Assembly: GCA_027922465.2 (NCBI GenBank)
Contig: BQMF02000043.1
Location: forward strand, 744,001 to 808,000
Origin: Turritopsis dohrnii
Taxonomy: Eukaryota; Cnidaria; Hydrozoa; Anthoathecata; Oceaniidae
Direction of reading: 5' to 3'
DNA length: 64,000 nucleotides
Both the position numbers and the translations under genes were made by a program. Below the pieces are notes generated by a model. The model made no database searches and had not been told where the DNA came from. It was given only the letters and a program-made list of their open reading frames with translations. This document shows positions 33,390 through 46,567 of the stretch, one piece after another; the stretch's first letter is position 1, and every line of letters starts with the position of its first letter.

Positions 33390-35505
33390 CCATTTTTTTT
33401 TTCTAAGACGATATATCAATGTTAAGTATCATTTAAATTCTTTTACTAACATCGGCTGTGTGGCGCACTGGTAGGGTTTATAGCTTTCACTAACATTCTC
33501 ATTTGTGAAAGAAGTTCGTTACCAGAAGAGGGATAAGTTTCTGTAAGTGTTGGTTTCAGTTCACCCTCAACCCTAATGAGTCAAGATTTTTTTCAATCAG
33601 TGATTTTTGAACTTATATGCAAAATTAAACATTATTTTCATTGTTTCTTCATTATTCCATCTGCAACCCCGACCAATTCACTTGATTGAGTCAAAAACCT
33701 TGATAGATGAGTTTATTGACAGCTTATACAATCTCATTTCATACAAACCAACTTGTAAAGAATTGACTTTAGTAGAAAATACCTCTACCTAAAACCTTGT
33801 TATTTCTGTGCAAGTAAACGAGATCAGTCGTGATTCCGATGATTGAAATGGAACGGAAACACCACAAGCAAAGAGTGAAGAGCTGGAATAATAGAAAGTT
33901 ATCGGCGCAGTGGTGGTCAGTATGATCACTTTGATGAGTTCAGTCTGATTCATTTAAGTGGGTCACCAGATCATCATTTTCTGACTCACTGTGTTGAATC
34001 TTCCTGGCTCATCCTGATTTGAGGTTGGGAGTGTTCTATGAGTTCTCTCTCTATAAATTCTCTCTCTATAAATCTCAGTTATATACATTCGTACTCTGAA
34101 GACATCCTACGGGAAAAGGTCCTAACATAATTAACCAACAAAACATGCCATTCACTCTTTAGAAGAAACCATAGAAAAACTACAAAACTTCATTGTTTGT
34201 CCTTTCATTAAAGTCACATTCCTTTTGAAACAAGACTTCAACAGAATCCTTACAGTCTCAAAGAGTTCTTATTATTAAAGTTATGACTCCCTCCACAACC
34301 CCGACCAATTGACCACCCCTCGCGGATAACTTTCTATTATTCCTGCTCTTCATGCTTTACTTGTGGTGTTTTCTCTTCTATTTTAATCGTCGGAATCACG
34401 ACTGGTCTCGTTTACTCATACAAAAATAACAAAGTTTCAGGAAAAGATATTTTCTAATAAAGTCAATTCTTTACAAGTTGGTGCGTATGAAATAAGACTG
34501 GAACAGAAACACCACAAGCAAAGTGTGAAGAGCAGGAATAATAGAAAGTTGTCCGCGAGGGGTGGTCAGTTGGTCGGGGTTCATAACTTTCATGAGTCCA
34601 GTCTGACTCATTTAAGTTTGAGAGTGATCTAAACTCTCGTCTTAATGAGATTTTAAGGATTCTGATGGAGTCTTGTTTCAAAAAGAATGTGATTTTAACG
34701 AAAGGATAAATAATGAAGTTTTGTAGTATTTCTATGATTTCTTCCAGAAAGTGAATAGCAGGTTTTGTTGGTTAACTATGTTAGGACGTTTTCCTACGAT
34801 GTTTTCAGAGTACGAATGTATATAACTGAGATTTATAGAGAGAGAACTCATAGAGAACTCTCAACCTCAAGTCAGGATGAGCCAGGAAGATTCAACAAAG
34901 TGAGTCAGAAAATGATGATCTGGTGACCCACTTAAATGAATCAGACTGAACTCATCAAAGTGATCATACCGACCACCACTGCGCCGATAACTTTCTATTA
35001 TTCCAGCTCTTCACCATTTGCTTGTGGTGTTTCCATTCCACTTCAATCATCTAGTCTCGTTTACGCATACAGAAATAACAAGGTTTTGGGTGAAGATATT
35101 TTCTACTAAAGTCAATTCTTTACAAGTTGGTTTGTATGAAATGCGATTGTATAAGCTGTGATAAAAACTATCAATAAACTCATCTGTCAAGGTGCTATGA
35201 CTCAATCAAGTGAATATGGTCGAGGTTGTGGATGGAATAATGAAGAAATAATGAAAATAATGTTTAATTTTGCATATAAGTTCAAAAATCGCTGATTGAA
35301 AAAAACCCCGACTCACTTAGAGTTGCGAGTGAACTGAGACTTCTACTTACTCAAACTTTCCCTCACCTGGAATCGAACTTCTCACACGAATGAGAATCTT
35401 AGTGAAAGTTATAAACCCTACCAGCGCGCCACAGAGACGATGATAGCAAAGGAATTTCAGATGTATTTATCATTGATATATCATCTTAGAAAAAAAATTC
35501 AAGGT
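33390..35505. repeat. 2.1-kb palindrome made of inverted SINE-like units
   Basis: The left arm (33390 to about 34440) and right arm (about 34460-35505) are inverted copies with roughly 85-90% identity by eye. Paired landmarks include TCTAAGACGATATATCAATG against CATTGATATATCATCTTAGA, and GGTGGTCAGT near 34562 against its inverse near 34309. Each arm's outer part carries a tRNA-like head: an A-box-like TGGCGCACTGG and a B-box-like GTTCGATTCC followed by CAGGTGAGGG. The core with CCGCGAGGGGTGGTCAGT recurs at 15990-16200 and partly at 35840-35960. Open frames inside are chance. Confidence 0.8.
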
Positions 35506-38500
35506 TACGAATCTGAACTCTCTACTTAATGAGACTTTCCCTCACCCGGTATCGACCTTCATACACGAACGAGAATGTTCAAATGACACCTAGGTGTTAG
35601 TTTGATAGTTGAATAAGTGTATTGATATATAATATACTTCACTTAAGCAGTCCAGTCTGACTCAACAAAGTTAGACAAGGAAAAGGTGCTTGAAAGAGTC
35701 AGGATAACTCAGTTTATTATGAAGTTATATCGGTGTCAAAATCAACGAGTCGATCTCGCAACCGACGACTCGATGTTTCGAATCAACAAAGCAATCAACG
35801 AGTCGATCTCGCAACCGACTACTCGACATCTAACCCTGATCACTTTGTATTATTCCTGCTCTTCACACTTTGCTTGTGGTGTTTCTGTTCCATTTCAATC
35901 ATCGGAATCACGACTGATCTCATTTACTCACACACAAATAACAAGGTTTCAGGAAAAGATTGTTTCAACTAAAGTCTATTCTTTACAAGCTGGTGTCTAT
36001 TAAACAAGCAGGCGAACACAAGCGCAAACTCTTGCGAGCTCTAACTTATCCTGATTACTAGGTGGCTATTCCATAAGTTAACTCAGCTGGTTCGTTAATA
36101 ACCAATTAAGTTAACAAATAAGGTGGCTATTTAGTAAGCAGTATGGTATAAATGGTAACACAATAGATTATGCTTGAAATCTTACTTGCAAGCGTTGTAT
36201 CATTGAGAATTTCTCATATTCCTATGTCAGATTCTACTGAGGGTATGCTGATGGTTTTATGAAAAGGTACAAAGATTGTTTTTCACCGTAGGAGAAACCT
36301 AAGAAAAATACGTTGCTGAAGTGTATGTGGTTTGACCTTGAAAGTCTGCTGTAGGAAACCCCATGACTGACATTAAAAAAAAAAAAAACAACCCAAAAAT
36401 CCCAAAAATCTCATGTTTTTGTAATAATCTCAAGTATTTTCAAATTCAAGTTATGGGGAAAATAAAACGATGAAATGACGAAATTTAAAAGAATTTCTCG
36501 TAAAATAGTCCAAACCAATTCAATTTCGATTTTTACTAATTTTTCCAATTTCCTCCGAGATTTTCGCAGTTATTTTAAATTTTTACCTGAATTTATAATT
36601 TACAACTTTTCAAGATGTTTTATACCTCTAATATATTGTTTTTTCTTGATTATATTATATTACATGTATATTATGTACATTACATCAAATAATATTATAT
36701 ATTTTATCATATTTTCTCTCGAATACATTGTATCTTTCAAGATGGTTTAATAACTTTGGTCATTTAAATATCGATCCAAAAACGGACAGCAAGTTATTTC
36801 TCTGAGTCACATCAAATTTTGTAGATAAATTAACTAAACGGAAAATTACTGAATTTTGTTTGAGAAGATTATTTCATATATTACCATTATAATTTTATCC
36901 TTCTGTATTGAAGGTTAAGCGATGAAAATCTAAAATGAGATTTCAAGAGAAATACTGATGCTTTAGATAATTCTACTAGAAGCTTCTTAATTTTAGTTTT
37001 TACAAAGGCAAAACAAGCAGAATTAAAGCATTAATATATCTCGAGGGAGACTACTATTTACAATTTTAAAGTTAACTTTTGAAGTCATGAACTCAAAGTA
37101 TTTTTAGTATGTTTGGATTCTGCGATATAGAGTACTCGCTTTTTAAACGAAGAATACAAGAACATAAGGTCACAAACCCTATAAGTTTTAAAGGATGTTA
37201 AGGACATTTTTAGATTTAAAAATGTCTCTGCATCTGATAAAACTGAAAGGAATCTCGTAAAGAAAACGAAATTAAATAATATTAGTAAAGTCCGAATTTT
37301 TGACGGTTATTAGAAAGATTAAAAGCATCTGCAAAGTTATCAAAGCAAAAGTTAAGATCATTCGAAAGCTTATACACAATTTTAATGAAGCTCCCGTTTG
37401 CTTGAAAGAAAAGCGACGAAAATCCCAAAATGACTTGAAATTTATTCTAGCTTAGTTGAAATTGCCAACACAACAATATTTTTTGAAACGAAAAAAGGCT
37501 GGACTATCAAACGTTTAGCGTTAAATCAAATTAAGCGATCAAAAAGATCTTGAAAGATTTTGACAAACGTATTGAATTCTTTTTTAAGCATGGTCTCCAT
37601 TATATCCCATACACAAACTCTCAAACGTCATAGCTTACAAGACAATAGACAAATCCATTTTAGCATGTCATTTTCTCCCCCTGACATGCTAACACATACA
37701 CACAGGGGTTCAGCAACCTAAAATTCTAACGCCCCTTGTTAATAGTGATACTCAAATCAGATTGTAACCTTTAAAGATTTCCCTTCCAAAAAGACGTCCA
37801 CTCCTCTAGATAGAATCATTGCTTTCGACCAGTTCGATGCAACACGTTTTGCAAGCATAGGAGAAAACATAAAATATTGCATTACCATTTTTTTCACAAA
37901 GAGTTTTCTAAGCATATTGAATCAGTTCTTTCAAATCACGTCAACGATTTGTAAAAAGTTCTTCTTTGATTCGAACATTCCAGAATATTGACGATTCGTT
38001 TGTAACAATGTTCGAAGGTCGCCCAGAAAAAGTACCAGCCAGCAGATTCATTTGTCCTGATGAAAATGAAAAATCATTCAAAAACTACTACAGGCTACAT
38101 CGCAAGTCAATACAGCGTAAGTTACTTAAGTTACCTTAAACTACCCAGCATAAATTACATAAATTACCATAGACTACCATACCATATCTATAGCCCATCG
38201 TTTCTGGTCATGATGGATGAACAGCCAGATAGTTCTTATTGACACAAATATCTTCGATCTAGTTTATGGAACACGTCATGTACAGTAGGTGATTCCTTCT
38301 GAAAAAGTGCATAATATACAAAAGCCTATGTAAACCGGAATTTAACTGATGGGAAAACAAAGATAGCCTTGTTTCTAAGCATACAACTTGTGGCGTATTG
38401 AACGTTCGTAAAAGTGTCAAAGCATTCCGACCAAAAACGTTTCACTCTAAATTCTCAGTGAGATCAAATCTTTCCCCACCATGCCTTCTCATTCAAATGT

Positions 38501-39300
38501 TACGTGACGAAAAGTAAAATATGAAATAGTCAACAGAAAGGTATACCATCAGCACGAAAAACTGATCGTCTGCCTACGTCGATCGTCGATTAAATATCAC
38601 GATGGCTTCACATCCGTCCCTAAAAACAAAAGATTCAATTTTTTTGACAACGCATACGCTTTTAATATGCATAACAAAACAATTGAAGCTATTTATAGAC
38701 TTTACGGTTACCTTACAAAGACAAACGGGTGATGTTTTGTTGTTTCTTAAATGCATGCGTGACACAATGAAGCGTCTGCTATTTCTGTTACGATGCCACC
38801 ACATCAGATCTGAAAAAAAAAAAAAAAAATAAAATAAAATAAAAAAATGTCAAAAACGTAGGAAGTGTTCACAACATAAAGATCATACCGAGTTTCGTAC
38901 CGGCGTGCAATGCGTACCCATCTGTGGAAAGTTCATTGCTATCGTTTACGTGGGTAAAACTCGCGCCGGTATGAATCGCATCTTGTCTGGTGTGTTCTGA
39001 GATATCAGCCTGTCATTACGGGCTAAATAAACAAGTTAACCTACTCTAGCGAGAAATTCGATATTCCAAAGAGCCCAACTAATACTTTTAAACAATGCGA
39101 GTTGTCTGGATAGTCTAGTCTACCTGATTTGGTTATATTGTGGTTATAAAATTTTTCATCGAGATTATCCAACATCTCTTTCTGCCAAAAGCATTTTGAA
39201 TAATGAAAGACTGTATTGCTTCTGGCGATTTCATCTGAAGCTTTTCGTTGGATCGTTTTAAGAAATCTCATATATCTCTTTGAAGGAAAGGAGTTAATAT
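35506..39300. other. Gene-poor stretch
   Basis: 35520-35960 holds more partial copies of the palindrome family and a doubled ATCTCGCAACCGAC segment (about 35750-35820). From 36000 to 39300 I see AT-rich sequence with no conserved frame, plausible splice pairs or inverted repeats. A (A)n/(AAAAT)n run lies at 38815-38845. An open minus frame at 39041-39271 (76 residues, LDNLDEKFYNHNI) has coding-like composition but no recognised family and no supporting splice sites. Confidence 0.5.
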
Positions 39301-39359
39301 ATGTGTGGTTATTATTTACGAATTTACAAGAAAAGTAAGTGTATTTTAAAGAAACATTT

Positions 39360-39780
39360 TGATATCAAAATGGCGAGTGAACAGATGTTAGTCGTAATAT
39401 TGCTTTTCTGGCAACGAAGGGAACGGGCATTTTTCGATGTAAGGATTTTTAATGTATTCGCTCCAACCCATCGCAAGACCTGAAGAAGCTTTTCAAGGGA
39501 AACGAACGAGAAAATAAATTATTGTAAGAGAGTCTTGGAAGTGGAACACGGCTCCTTTTCTCCACTTGTCTTTACACTGTATGGCGGTTATGGCAGAGAG
39601 ACAGACAAAATTATCTCGTTACTCGCAACTCGAGAGACATACAGTGCTGCTGGGTAGCGTCTTGGTTAAATACCAAAATTTCATTTGCATTATTACGATC
39701 GGCAATTCTCTGAGTGCGAGGTTCAAGGAACGCTCGGAAGGCATTCAACAGAGATGAAATTAACGAAATTGAACTCATAA
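39360..39780 (+). pseudogene. Retroelement coding remnant (reverse-transcriptase-associated C-terminal region)
   Basis: One frame reads WQRRERAFFDVRIFNVFAPT, a TGA, then KRVLEVEHGSFSPLVFTLYG, and after a frame change a segment ending KYQNFICIITIGNSLSARFK. This order (FFDVRVFNPFA.., then VEHGSFTPLVFS..GG.G.EA, then ..SF.L.RSA..C.RGSR) is one I recognise from the C-terminal part of many cnidarian reverse-transcriptase proteins. Two stops and a shift show it is dead. The reverse-transcriptase domain itself is not present upstream. Confidence 0.6.
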
Positions 39781-41275
39781 ACAGAATTTGAAAAATGTGT
39801 TATAAATATGGAATGGTGAAACTGTATTATGTACTATATTTATTTTCGCCATTTTCGCGAAAGTTTCCGCCAAGGCATATTCTAAATACATAATTGGCGA
39901 AATTACAGAAAATTCTCATAATAATGCTTTTTAAAGAAATCAAGAAAAGATGTCGGTTTTTACATCGTCCAAAAAAGATTTAACTGTTAGAAAGAGATGG
40001 TTCGCAAATACCAAAAGAGAAAACATTTCATGGCTCGTGTTTCAAACCATGTTTTAACATACAACAGCTTCAAGAAGATGTTTCTTGATAATAAATAACG
40101 ATCTTGAAATGATCAAACAGTGTTCAATATTTTCCAAAAAGAAGTACTCAATGTTCTGAAGCTGAGTAAACAAGGTATGCACTTGGTTTCAGGGAAAAAT
40201 GTTACAGATTCTTTAAATCTTTTCAGAATACAAAACATCTTCGTTTGCTTCATGCGAGCTGCAATGGTTTTTAAGCTCTGGATACGTACAGCTCACCTCA
40301 GTTTTCTCCTCAACTCCAACATCAGGAATGTCTGTCTACTCACTATATCACTTACTTTTGATGTTTCTCGAGCGTTTGAGCTTATTTTGTATATTTGTAT
40401 CATTGTTTGAAAAACAGATATCCTGTATCTCTTAATTGAATATTAGTCAGTCCATTTATACGGCTTCGTCTTATTCCCCATCTGCGTCAATGATCGCTTA
40501 TTAAATTAATTTTTAATTTAGCGAGAACTTATTAGAGGGAGGCGCTTAAAAGAGAGGGGCGCTTAAAACAATCAGTATTATTCAGTGTGACATTTCAAGT
40601 GTTTTTATGGTTATTGCGTTATCAAGTTTTATGTCCTTTTCTTTATTAACCCTTTTATTGCTGATCAGTTTCCAAGTTCCCAAATAACGAATGCCCTTCT
40701 TAATCACGATAGCAAATTGAAAAGGGGGAGGGGGTGTTGGGGCATAATAGATTGAAACGATTAAATTGGTTGTCTATAGTTGAGATCTTTGTTTTCGAAC
40801 TAACATTTGAATGTACAGTTTTTCGAACGTTTGTGAAAAGTTTTTTTCAGATGGAATATAAAAAAATTACCCTTTTTTACATAAACGCCAAAAAAAAGAG
40901 CTATACAAATGGCTATGGCTAAATATGGCTTTTTGTGTGAAAAACATACGTAGAGGGGTCGTAATAAATGGAAATAGGTATGCAAATCTTATCTGTAAAT
41001 TCATGAAATTCGAAACAATTCACATGCTGTCAAACACATTTCTGCTTTCAGTTATGTGTGTTGATTTTGGTATATTTGGATCATGTCTTCCTCGTGATCA
41101 AAATCTTCATTCATTTTAGTGTTTTCGGGTTTATCGGTAGATTGTCTGTACTTAGGAAGATGGGAAGTACGTATCGAATACTAAAGCATACTCACGCTAA
41201 ATATTCAGACGATCGCGTGAAGAGAGGTATTTAAAATCCCCCCCCCCAAAAAAAAAAAAGAAAAATATTTGCAAA
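39781..41275. other. No supported gene
   Basis: AT-rich sequence with scattered short frames on both strands and none with coding bias. At 40530-40565 there are two copies of the GAGAGGGGCGCTTA motif seen at 27720-27850. A C-run followed by an A-run lies at 41237-41260. Confidence 0.5.
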
Positions 41276-41279
41276 TGTA

Positions 41280-41975
41280 CTCATTTTAGTCCAATATATT
41301 CATTAGCGTTCAATATATTCATTTTAGTCCAATGTATTCATTAGCGTTCAATATATTCATTTTAGTCCAATATATTCATTAGCGTTCAATATATTCATTT
41401 TAGTCCAATGTATTCATTAGCGTTCAATATATTCATTTTAGTCCAATATATTCATTAGCGTTCAATATATTCATTTTAGTCCAATGTATTCATTAGCGTT
41501 CAATATATTCATTTTAGTCCAATATATTCATTAGCGTTCAATATATTCATTTTAGTCCAATGTATTCATTAGCGTTCAATATATTCATTTTAGTCCAATA
41601 TATTCATTAGCGTTCAATATATTCATTTTAGTCCAATGTATTCATTAGCGTTCAATATATTCATTTTAGTCCAATATATTCATTTGAGTCCAATATATTC
41701 ATTTTAGTCCAATATATTCATTTGAGTCCAATATATTCATTTTAGTCCAATATATTCATTTGCGTTCAATATATTCATTTTAGTCCAATATATTCATTTG
41801 AGTCCAATATATTCATTTTAGTCCAATGTATTCATTAGCGTTCAATATATTCATTTTAGTCCAATGTATTCATTAGCGTTCAATATATTCATTTTAGTCC
41901 AATATATTCATTTGAGTCCAATATATTCATTTTAGTCCAATATATTCATTTGAGTCCAATATATTCATTACCATT
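41280..41975. repeat. 19-bp tandem repeat organised in 38-bp dimers
   Basis: Two 19-base monomers, TCCAATATATTCATTAGCG and TTCAATATATTCATTTTAG, alternate about 18 times. The dimers themselves alternate between TCCAATG and TCCAATA, giving a higher-order 76-base period in the first half. The second half is less regular, with a TCATTTGAG variant. The array ends about 110 bases past the stop codon of the neighbouring minus-strand gene. Confidence 0.92.
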
Positions 41976-42088
41976 CTGCTCTGATCCAGCTAAAACATTG
42001 CTTTTTATAAAAGTACCCAATGTTTAGCATTTGATAAACAGGTGCACTTATAAACATTAAAATCAGCATCGGCAACCGGAAAATTTAG

Positions 42089-43240
42089 TCAGCCAGTGGA
42101 CAAAATCTTTCTCTTCTCAATAAGCCCTGGGTAAACATTGGACATTAACAGAATCCTATTCCAGCCAATAATATCCCCCTCTTCGTAATTCCCATCATAC
42201 ACCATTTCAACTTCCTCCTGTGACAGTTCCTTATTCCATATATTCAACTGTGAGATAATCCCTGGCCAACCTTTGTCTTCTTTAAACACTGTGCATTGTC
42301 CACCAGAACCTTTAACATATTGCCCCACCACGATAGTATCCGGGTGAAAAGAATCACCAGTATTAATTGCATGTCGGCTCTCTTCAACACCATTGATGTA
42401 GAACGTCACATTTGCGTCGGTTTTGCACGTTACGCAAACATGGTACCACTTTGACATTTCCAAAACATATCCTGAACTGACAAATCTATCAGAAAATAGC
42501 AGCAATTTGACTTCACCATTGTATCCGTACAAACGAAATACATCACAGTCTGCGTCCGGTCCGGTCTGTTTAAACAAGGACAGCATATACTCTCTCCAAT
42601 TCGGTCTCTCGCGGTTTAACCATGCACATACTGATACAGCTTTTGTGGCGTGTTCCAGATCAACAGGAATATGTTCGTGTTTTACACTGTTGGCTACAAA
42701 ATCAAGTGCTGTGGAACCAATCGGTGATTTCGATTTACACTCACCTTTGGAGCAAGAGCACTCAAGACCATTACAGGAGTGCGTGCAATTGCCACCATTC
42801 ACGCACAATCCGCAAGTAGTAATGTTTTTACAAACGCATCGATACCATGGTGGTTTGCATGTTGACAAACACTGGAGGTTTTCTGGGCATGGTTTGTGTT
42901 TCAAACAGTATTGGCCTTGATACTTCGCATACTCGTTAATGTGAAAAAATGTCCAGTCTGATACCTCTTCAAGAACACTCGAACGTCCGTCATCTGCGCT
43001 CAGTTGGCATTCTTTTGTTACGTCATTGTAGTTGATAGCTTTACAGATTCCATGATGCCAGCATTCCAGTTGACAACTCCTCACAGATACTCCACTGACA
43101 GATTTGTAATAGAAAGACAATTTTCTTTCCTTTATCTCATCGAATTGTACGCCAGTTAAACAAACGTGATCATTCATGCTCGAATGAGCAACGCCCCATA
43201 ACGCCCTCCATAGCGCAATGAAACATAAAGACATAAACAT
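42089..43240 (-). CDS. Secreted PAN / EGF / pentraxin-like (LamG) protein, copy 1
   Basis: One exon, about 383 residues from the ATG at 43240. An in-frame ATG 36 bases further up (43276) is less likely, since the paralogue lacks it and a TTTCTTTTCAG acceptor-like site lies between. A signal peptide (MFMSLCFIALW..) leads into a PAN/apple-type region (C-x-T-G-V-Q-F.., residues about 27-110). Cys-rich EGF-like segments with CVNGGNC follow (112-170), then a concanavalin/pentraxin-like domain with W-Y-H-V-C-V-T, FYINGVEE and LNIWNKELSQEEV (175-370). Such proteins are extracellular recognition or matrix proteins; the ligand is unknown. Its paralogue is at 51531-52688. Confidence 0.85.
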   Translation of the reverse strand: MFMSLCFIALWRALWGVAHSSMNDHVCLTGVQFDEIKERKLSFYYKSVSGVSVRSCQLECWHHGICKAINYNDVTKECQLSADDGRSSVLEEVSDWTFFHINEYAKYQGQYCLKHKPCPENLQCLSTCKPPWYRCVCKNITTCGLCVNGGNCTHSCNGLECSCSKGECKSKSPIGSTALDFVANSVKHEHIPVDLEHATKAVSVCAWLNRERPNWREYMLSLFKQTGPDADCDVFRLYGYNGEVKLLLFSDRFVSSGYVLEMSKWYHVCVTCKTDANVTFYINGVEESRHAINTGDSFHPDTIVVGQYVKGSGGQCTVFKEDKGWPGIISQLNIWNKELSQEEVEMVYDGNYEEGDIIGWNRILLMSNVYPGLIEKRKILSTG

Positions 43241-43276
43241 ATTTGTGTTAATGCTGAAAAGAAATAATCGTTTCAT

Positions 43277-44758
43277 ATCGACTGATTGTTGAACATGTTA
43301 CAACATTGCTAACGTATCTCTGGCGGTAAGACAACTCACGTGCAACACCATGAAAAGAAACCGTAATGGCCGGTAACCAAACCCTTGGTATAAATACTGA
43401 CTCTTGACTTACTCTTTGTTTAATTTTTATTATTTTCAGAGAAACATTCCATCCAGTATATTTAGAAATTCTTTTTCAGACACCATAACCAGATAATACA
43501 CCTTTTTTTATAAGCATCAGGTAAATTTGGGTCAGCCTCAGTTATGCTTAAAGATTTTGAGAATCGAGCCTTAATCCATGCTTACAAACATGCTTAGTCT
43601 ATCCACACCTAATAACCATAAATATTGAGTTTCAGTTTATTTTTTGACCATTGTTTTTTATTTACTTTACTGTTTTATTTTCAAACCTATATTGTTATAG
43701 TTTTTTAGCATGATGTAGGGTTTTTATAAATAGCAGCAAAAAAGATAAATGAAATGAGATAAAATTTATTTTTTGACCATTGTTTATGCTTACACAATTT
43801 TTTCAGGGTCAAAGGTATGCTTAGTATATGCTTAAATTTTTGGCAATTATCAGCCTAATTATGCTTATATCCGTTATGCTTATAAAAAAAAAGGTGTATC
43901 GTACCAGCATGGAATGTGGTTTCAATAACAAATTTCCATCTCACTTGTTTGTTTGTCTTGAACAAAATTCCACTCCCTCCTCTTATATAATTCAGAAGTA
44001 TAAAACACATCATTTCAAACCATGTGCAACACAGATACACTCTTAATTTCGTATATTTTTGAAAGATTTTCCTGACTCTAAACTATATATTTGAACATTT
44101 TCGTTGTATTTTTGAACATGCCGTTTCCACGATGTTTTGAACTCACCACCTCTTCAGCAAATTCCTTTTATTTAACTTTTTAAAGAAAACAAAATACGAA
44201 AAAAAAAAATAACAACAAAAAAAAAAATTCAGTTTTACATGAAATCTAAGACGTCTTTCATCTAAAAGTAACCTCAGATTCACTTTAATCTTATGACAAC
44301 AACATAGTGTATTCTTAGCAGCTATTCAAAATTAACCTCATGATGGCTTCATTTCAAAGACCATTCTTCATTGATGCCATTGATGAGACTTACATGGTTT
44401 CATTTCTTGACATTTACATGGTTTCATTTCTTAGCAAAACTATAGCGAATCACAATGTCGATCGTTTATTGATCACATTAACAACAACTTCGTTTCCATT
44501 TTCCTCCCATTCATCATCTTTGTTTTCTAAGCAGGTGCTTCTGTTAGACCTTTCTTTTCCTTAATTCTTCTTAGTCGACTATACTTCATCACTGATTTAG
44601 TATATCAAAGTGTCTGATTCACGATCTGATATATTCGAAAAATCTTCTGCTTCGCTAAAGAGCCATTCACAAGCTTGTACATTTAAAAAAAATTACTTTT
44701 CGTCACAAAAAACACATTAAATTATTGGTAGACATTTCGCTGGTAATCAGTTCTAAAT
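43277..44758. other. Upstream region of the copy-1 pentraxin-like gene; no other gene
   Basis: The first 250 bases resemble 52700-52990 (for example AACTCACGTG near 43335 and near 52786, then CCAGATAATAC), so the promoter region was duplicated with the gene. A second partial match to 53100-53560 follows at about 43910-44340. I see no gene here. Confidence 0.55.
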
Positions 44759-44760
44759 AC

Positions 44761-45096
44761 TTTAAGGGGATTTTTTTTATGATTAAATTAAATTTTATGA
44801 TTTTATTTGCTCATTTTTTGGCTCTGTGTACCTTTCGAAATATTAACTAATTTCCTTGTACTTATCAAGCATCCATTGGTTTTGCAATGTGGCAGGCATG
44901 GAAATGGTTGATTTTCGCTGTTACTTCTAAGCTATATTATAAAATACACGCATCGCATTTTGTGCACATTCGCAAATATAAATCCAAACATTTTCCTTGT
45001 GAAGCTCTGACTAGGAAAAATTATTCCACGCAAAACGCCCTCAAACCTTGGGTCATAAAAATTAGTCCACGCAAAAATAAAAATCCCCTTAAGGTA
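44761..45096. mobile_element. Small inverted-repeat element, about 336 bp
   Basis: CTTTAAGGGGATTTTT near 44761 is inverted as AAAAATCCCCTTAAGG near 45096, with AT-rich noncoding sequence between. The terminal match is short, so the boundary is approximate. Confidence 0.45.
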
Positions 45097-45199
45097 ACTT
45101 TAACAATTGTGACCATTGAAAAAAATGTAAAAATTAGTTCTGACCTATTCGTAGTTGCTCAGAGTAGCGTTTTTTCGATGTCACAAAGCCAATAGTGGA

Positions 45200-46169
45200 T
45201 ACTTTAATCGGATTAATTTTTGCGAGATTAATTTTCGCGACTCCAAAAACTTTTTTATTTGTTTTCGCGAATAAGCACTTTGAACAAATTTCGCGTGGAT
45301 TAATTTTCGCGAATGGTTGTTTCGAATAATATCTTGTGGATTTATTTTCGCGATCAAAGGGTTTGTAATTGAAAAAATAGACTCTTCAGGTAAAAGTTAA
45401 GGCAGCCTTCCGTTTCATCGACTATATTAGATTGCATAACGCATTGAAATTTGTGCTCACCTCGAACGTTAAAATGTCACCCATTATTGCGTCTCAGTTT
45501 GACAGTTCTTTTAAACCCAGACGATTAGCGTCAGCAATCCCTGCTGCACCCCATTCATTGTTGATTACTTCCTTACCATATCAGAAGTGATGTAATTATA
45601 GAAATCAACAATTCATCCTGCGTGAAGGGGCTTGAGAGTTGACAAACATAAATTGACATTTACCTCTTCCAAAGCTCCATTCTCCAATTGCTGGGAAATT
45701 TGACGGGAATACCTCTTGGCTCCATACTTAGCGACAATTTGAAAATGGAGTATGAGCAGAAAGAAAAGAAGAAATGCCCTAAGAGTGTCATAGCAACCAA
45801 GAAAACAATGGAAATAAAATCAGATGGAGATGCAAAACAGTGCCTTCACAAAAGAAAAAACAAAAAGAAAATGTCATCATTTTAGATTAGATTAGATTTA
45901 ATTTAGTGATGTAGCACTTCTTAAGAGAAAATATTCAATTAAACATTCAAATATTAAATATTCAACTTGTGTTCATTTTGTCATTTCTTGATCCAATTAA
46001 CGAACAAAAAGAAATTAAACAAGAAAAAAAAAACGAAAAAAAAAAACTGGATTTATTTTTGGCGACCCGACGATTTTACGTGTTTTCGCGATACAAACTT
46101 TCGCGAAAAAGGCAAAAATTCGCGAAATCGCGAAAATTAATCTCCCAAAGATTAATCCGATTAAAGTAT
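45200..46169. mobile_element. Inverted-repeat element of GCGAAA type, about 970 bp
   Basis: The left end ATACTTTAATCGGATTAATT continues as TTTGCGAGATTAATTTTCGC; the right end is its inverse, finishing AATCCGATTAAAGTAT. Terminal match is about 40 bases. The interior contains more CGCGAAA motifs but no transposase frame. It is a nonautonomous DNA transposon of uncertain superfamily. Confidence 0.7.
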
Positions 46170-46567
46170 TTAACAACTAGCACAGGTTTATATACAATTG
46201 CTCTGACTAAAAAATTAAGTGTATAACGTGTGTATACATTTAAGATATAGTCCAGTCAGATTGTGCAAAAATTGTGCAAAATGACTTAAAAGCATGAAAT
46301 TTGTCACAGTGGTAGTTTAGGGGAAAAGAAGTAATTTATGCCTTTTAAGAAGTAAGAAGTATTTTACAGACCAGAATAGGTTCCCATGGCAACGAAATAT
46401 TTTTTTCTACAAAGTTGAAAGTGTTATATACCATTGGAAAGATAATTTTTTCCTGAACAAAATAAAAATACCAAAAAAATTGATATTTTCAAAGTAAAAC
46501 ATGCCATATAGCCGATCAGAGTGTCACGTGGTGCTAAAAATCGAACCAGTGATTTAGCGGTTTAAAA

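Noticed and set aside
35686..36003. Overlapping plus frames around 35.7-36.0 kb
   Set aside because: The sequence belongs to the palindrome-related repeat family and contains a doubled segment; there is no coding conservation between its copies.
41280..41975. A CRISPR-like array
   Set aside because: It has no unique spacers: both alternating monomers are repeats. The window is clearly eukaryotic.
42423..42920. Plus-strand 165-residue frame
   Set aside because: It is a shadow frame of the minus-strand PAN/EGF/pentraxin-like gene, which has a signal peptide and conserved domains.
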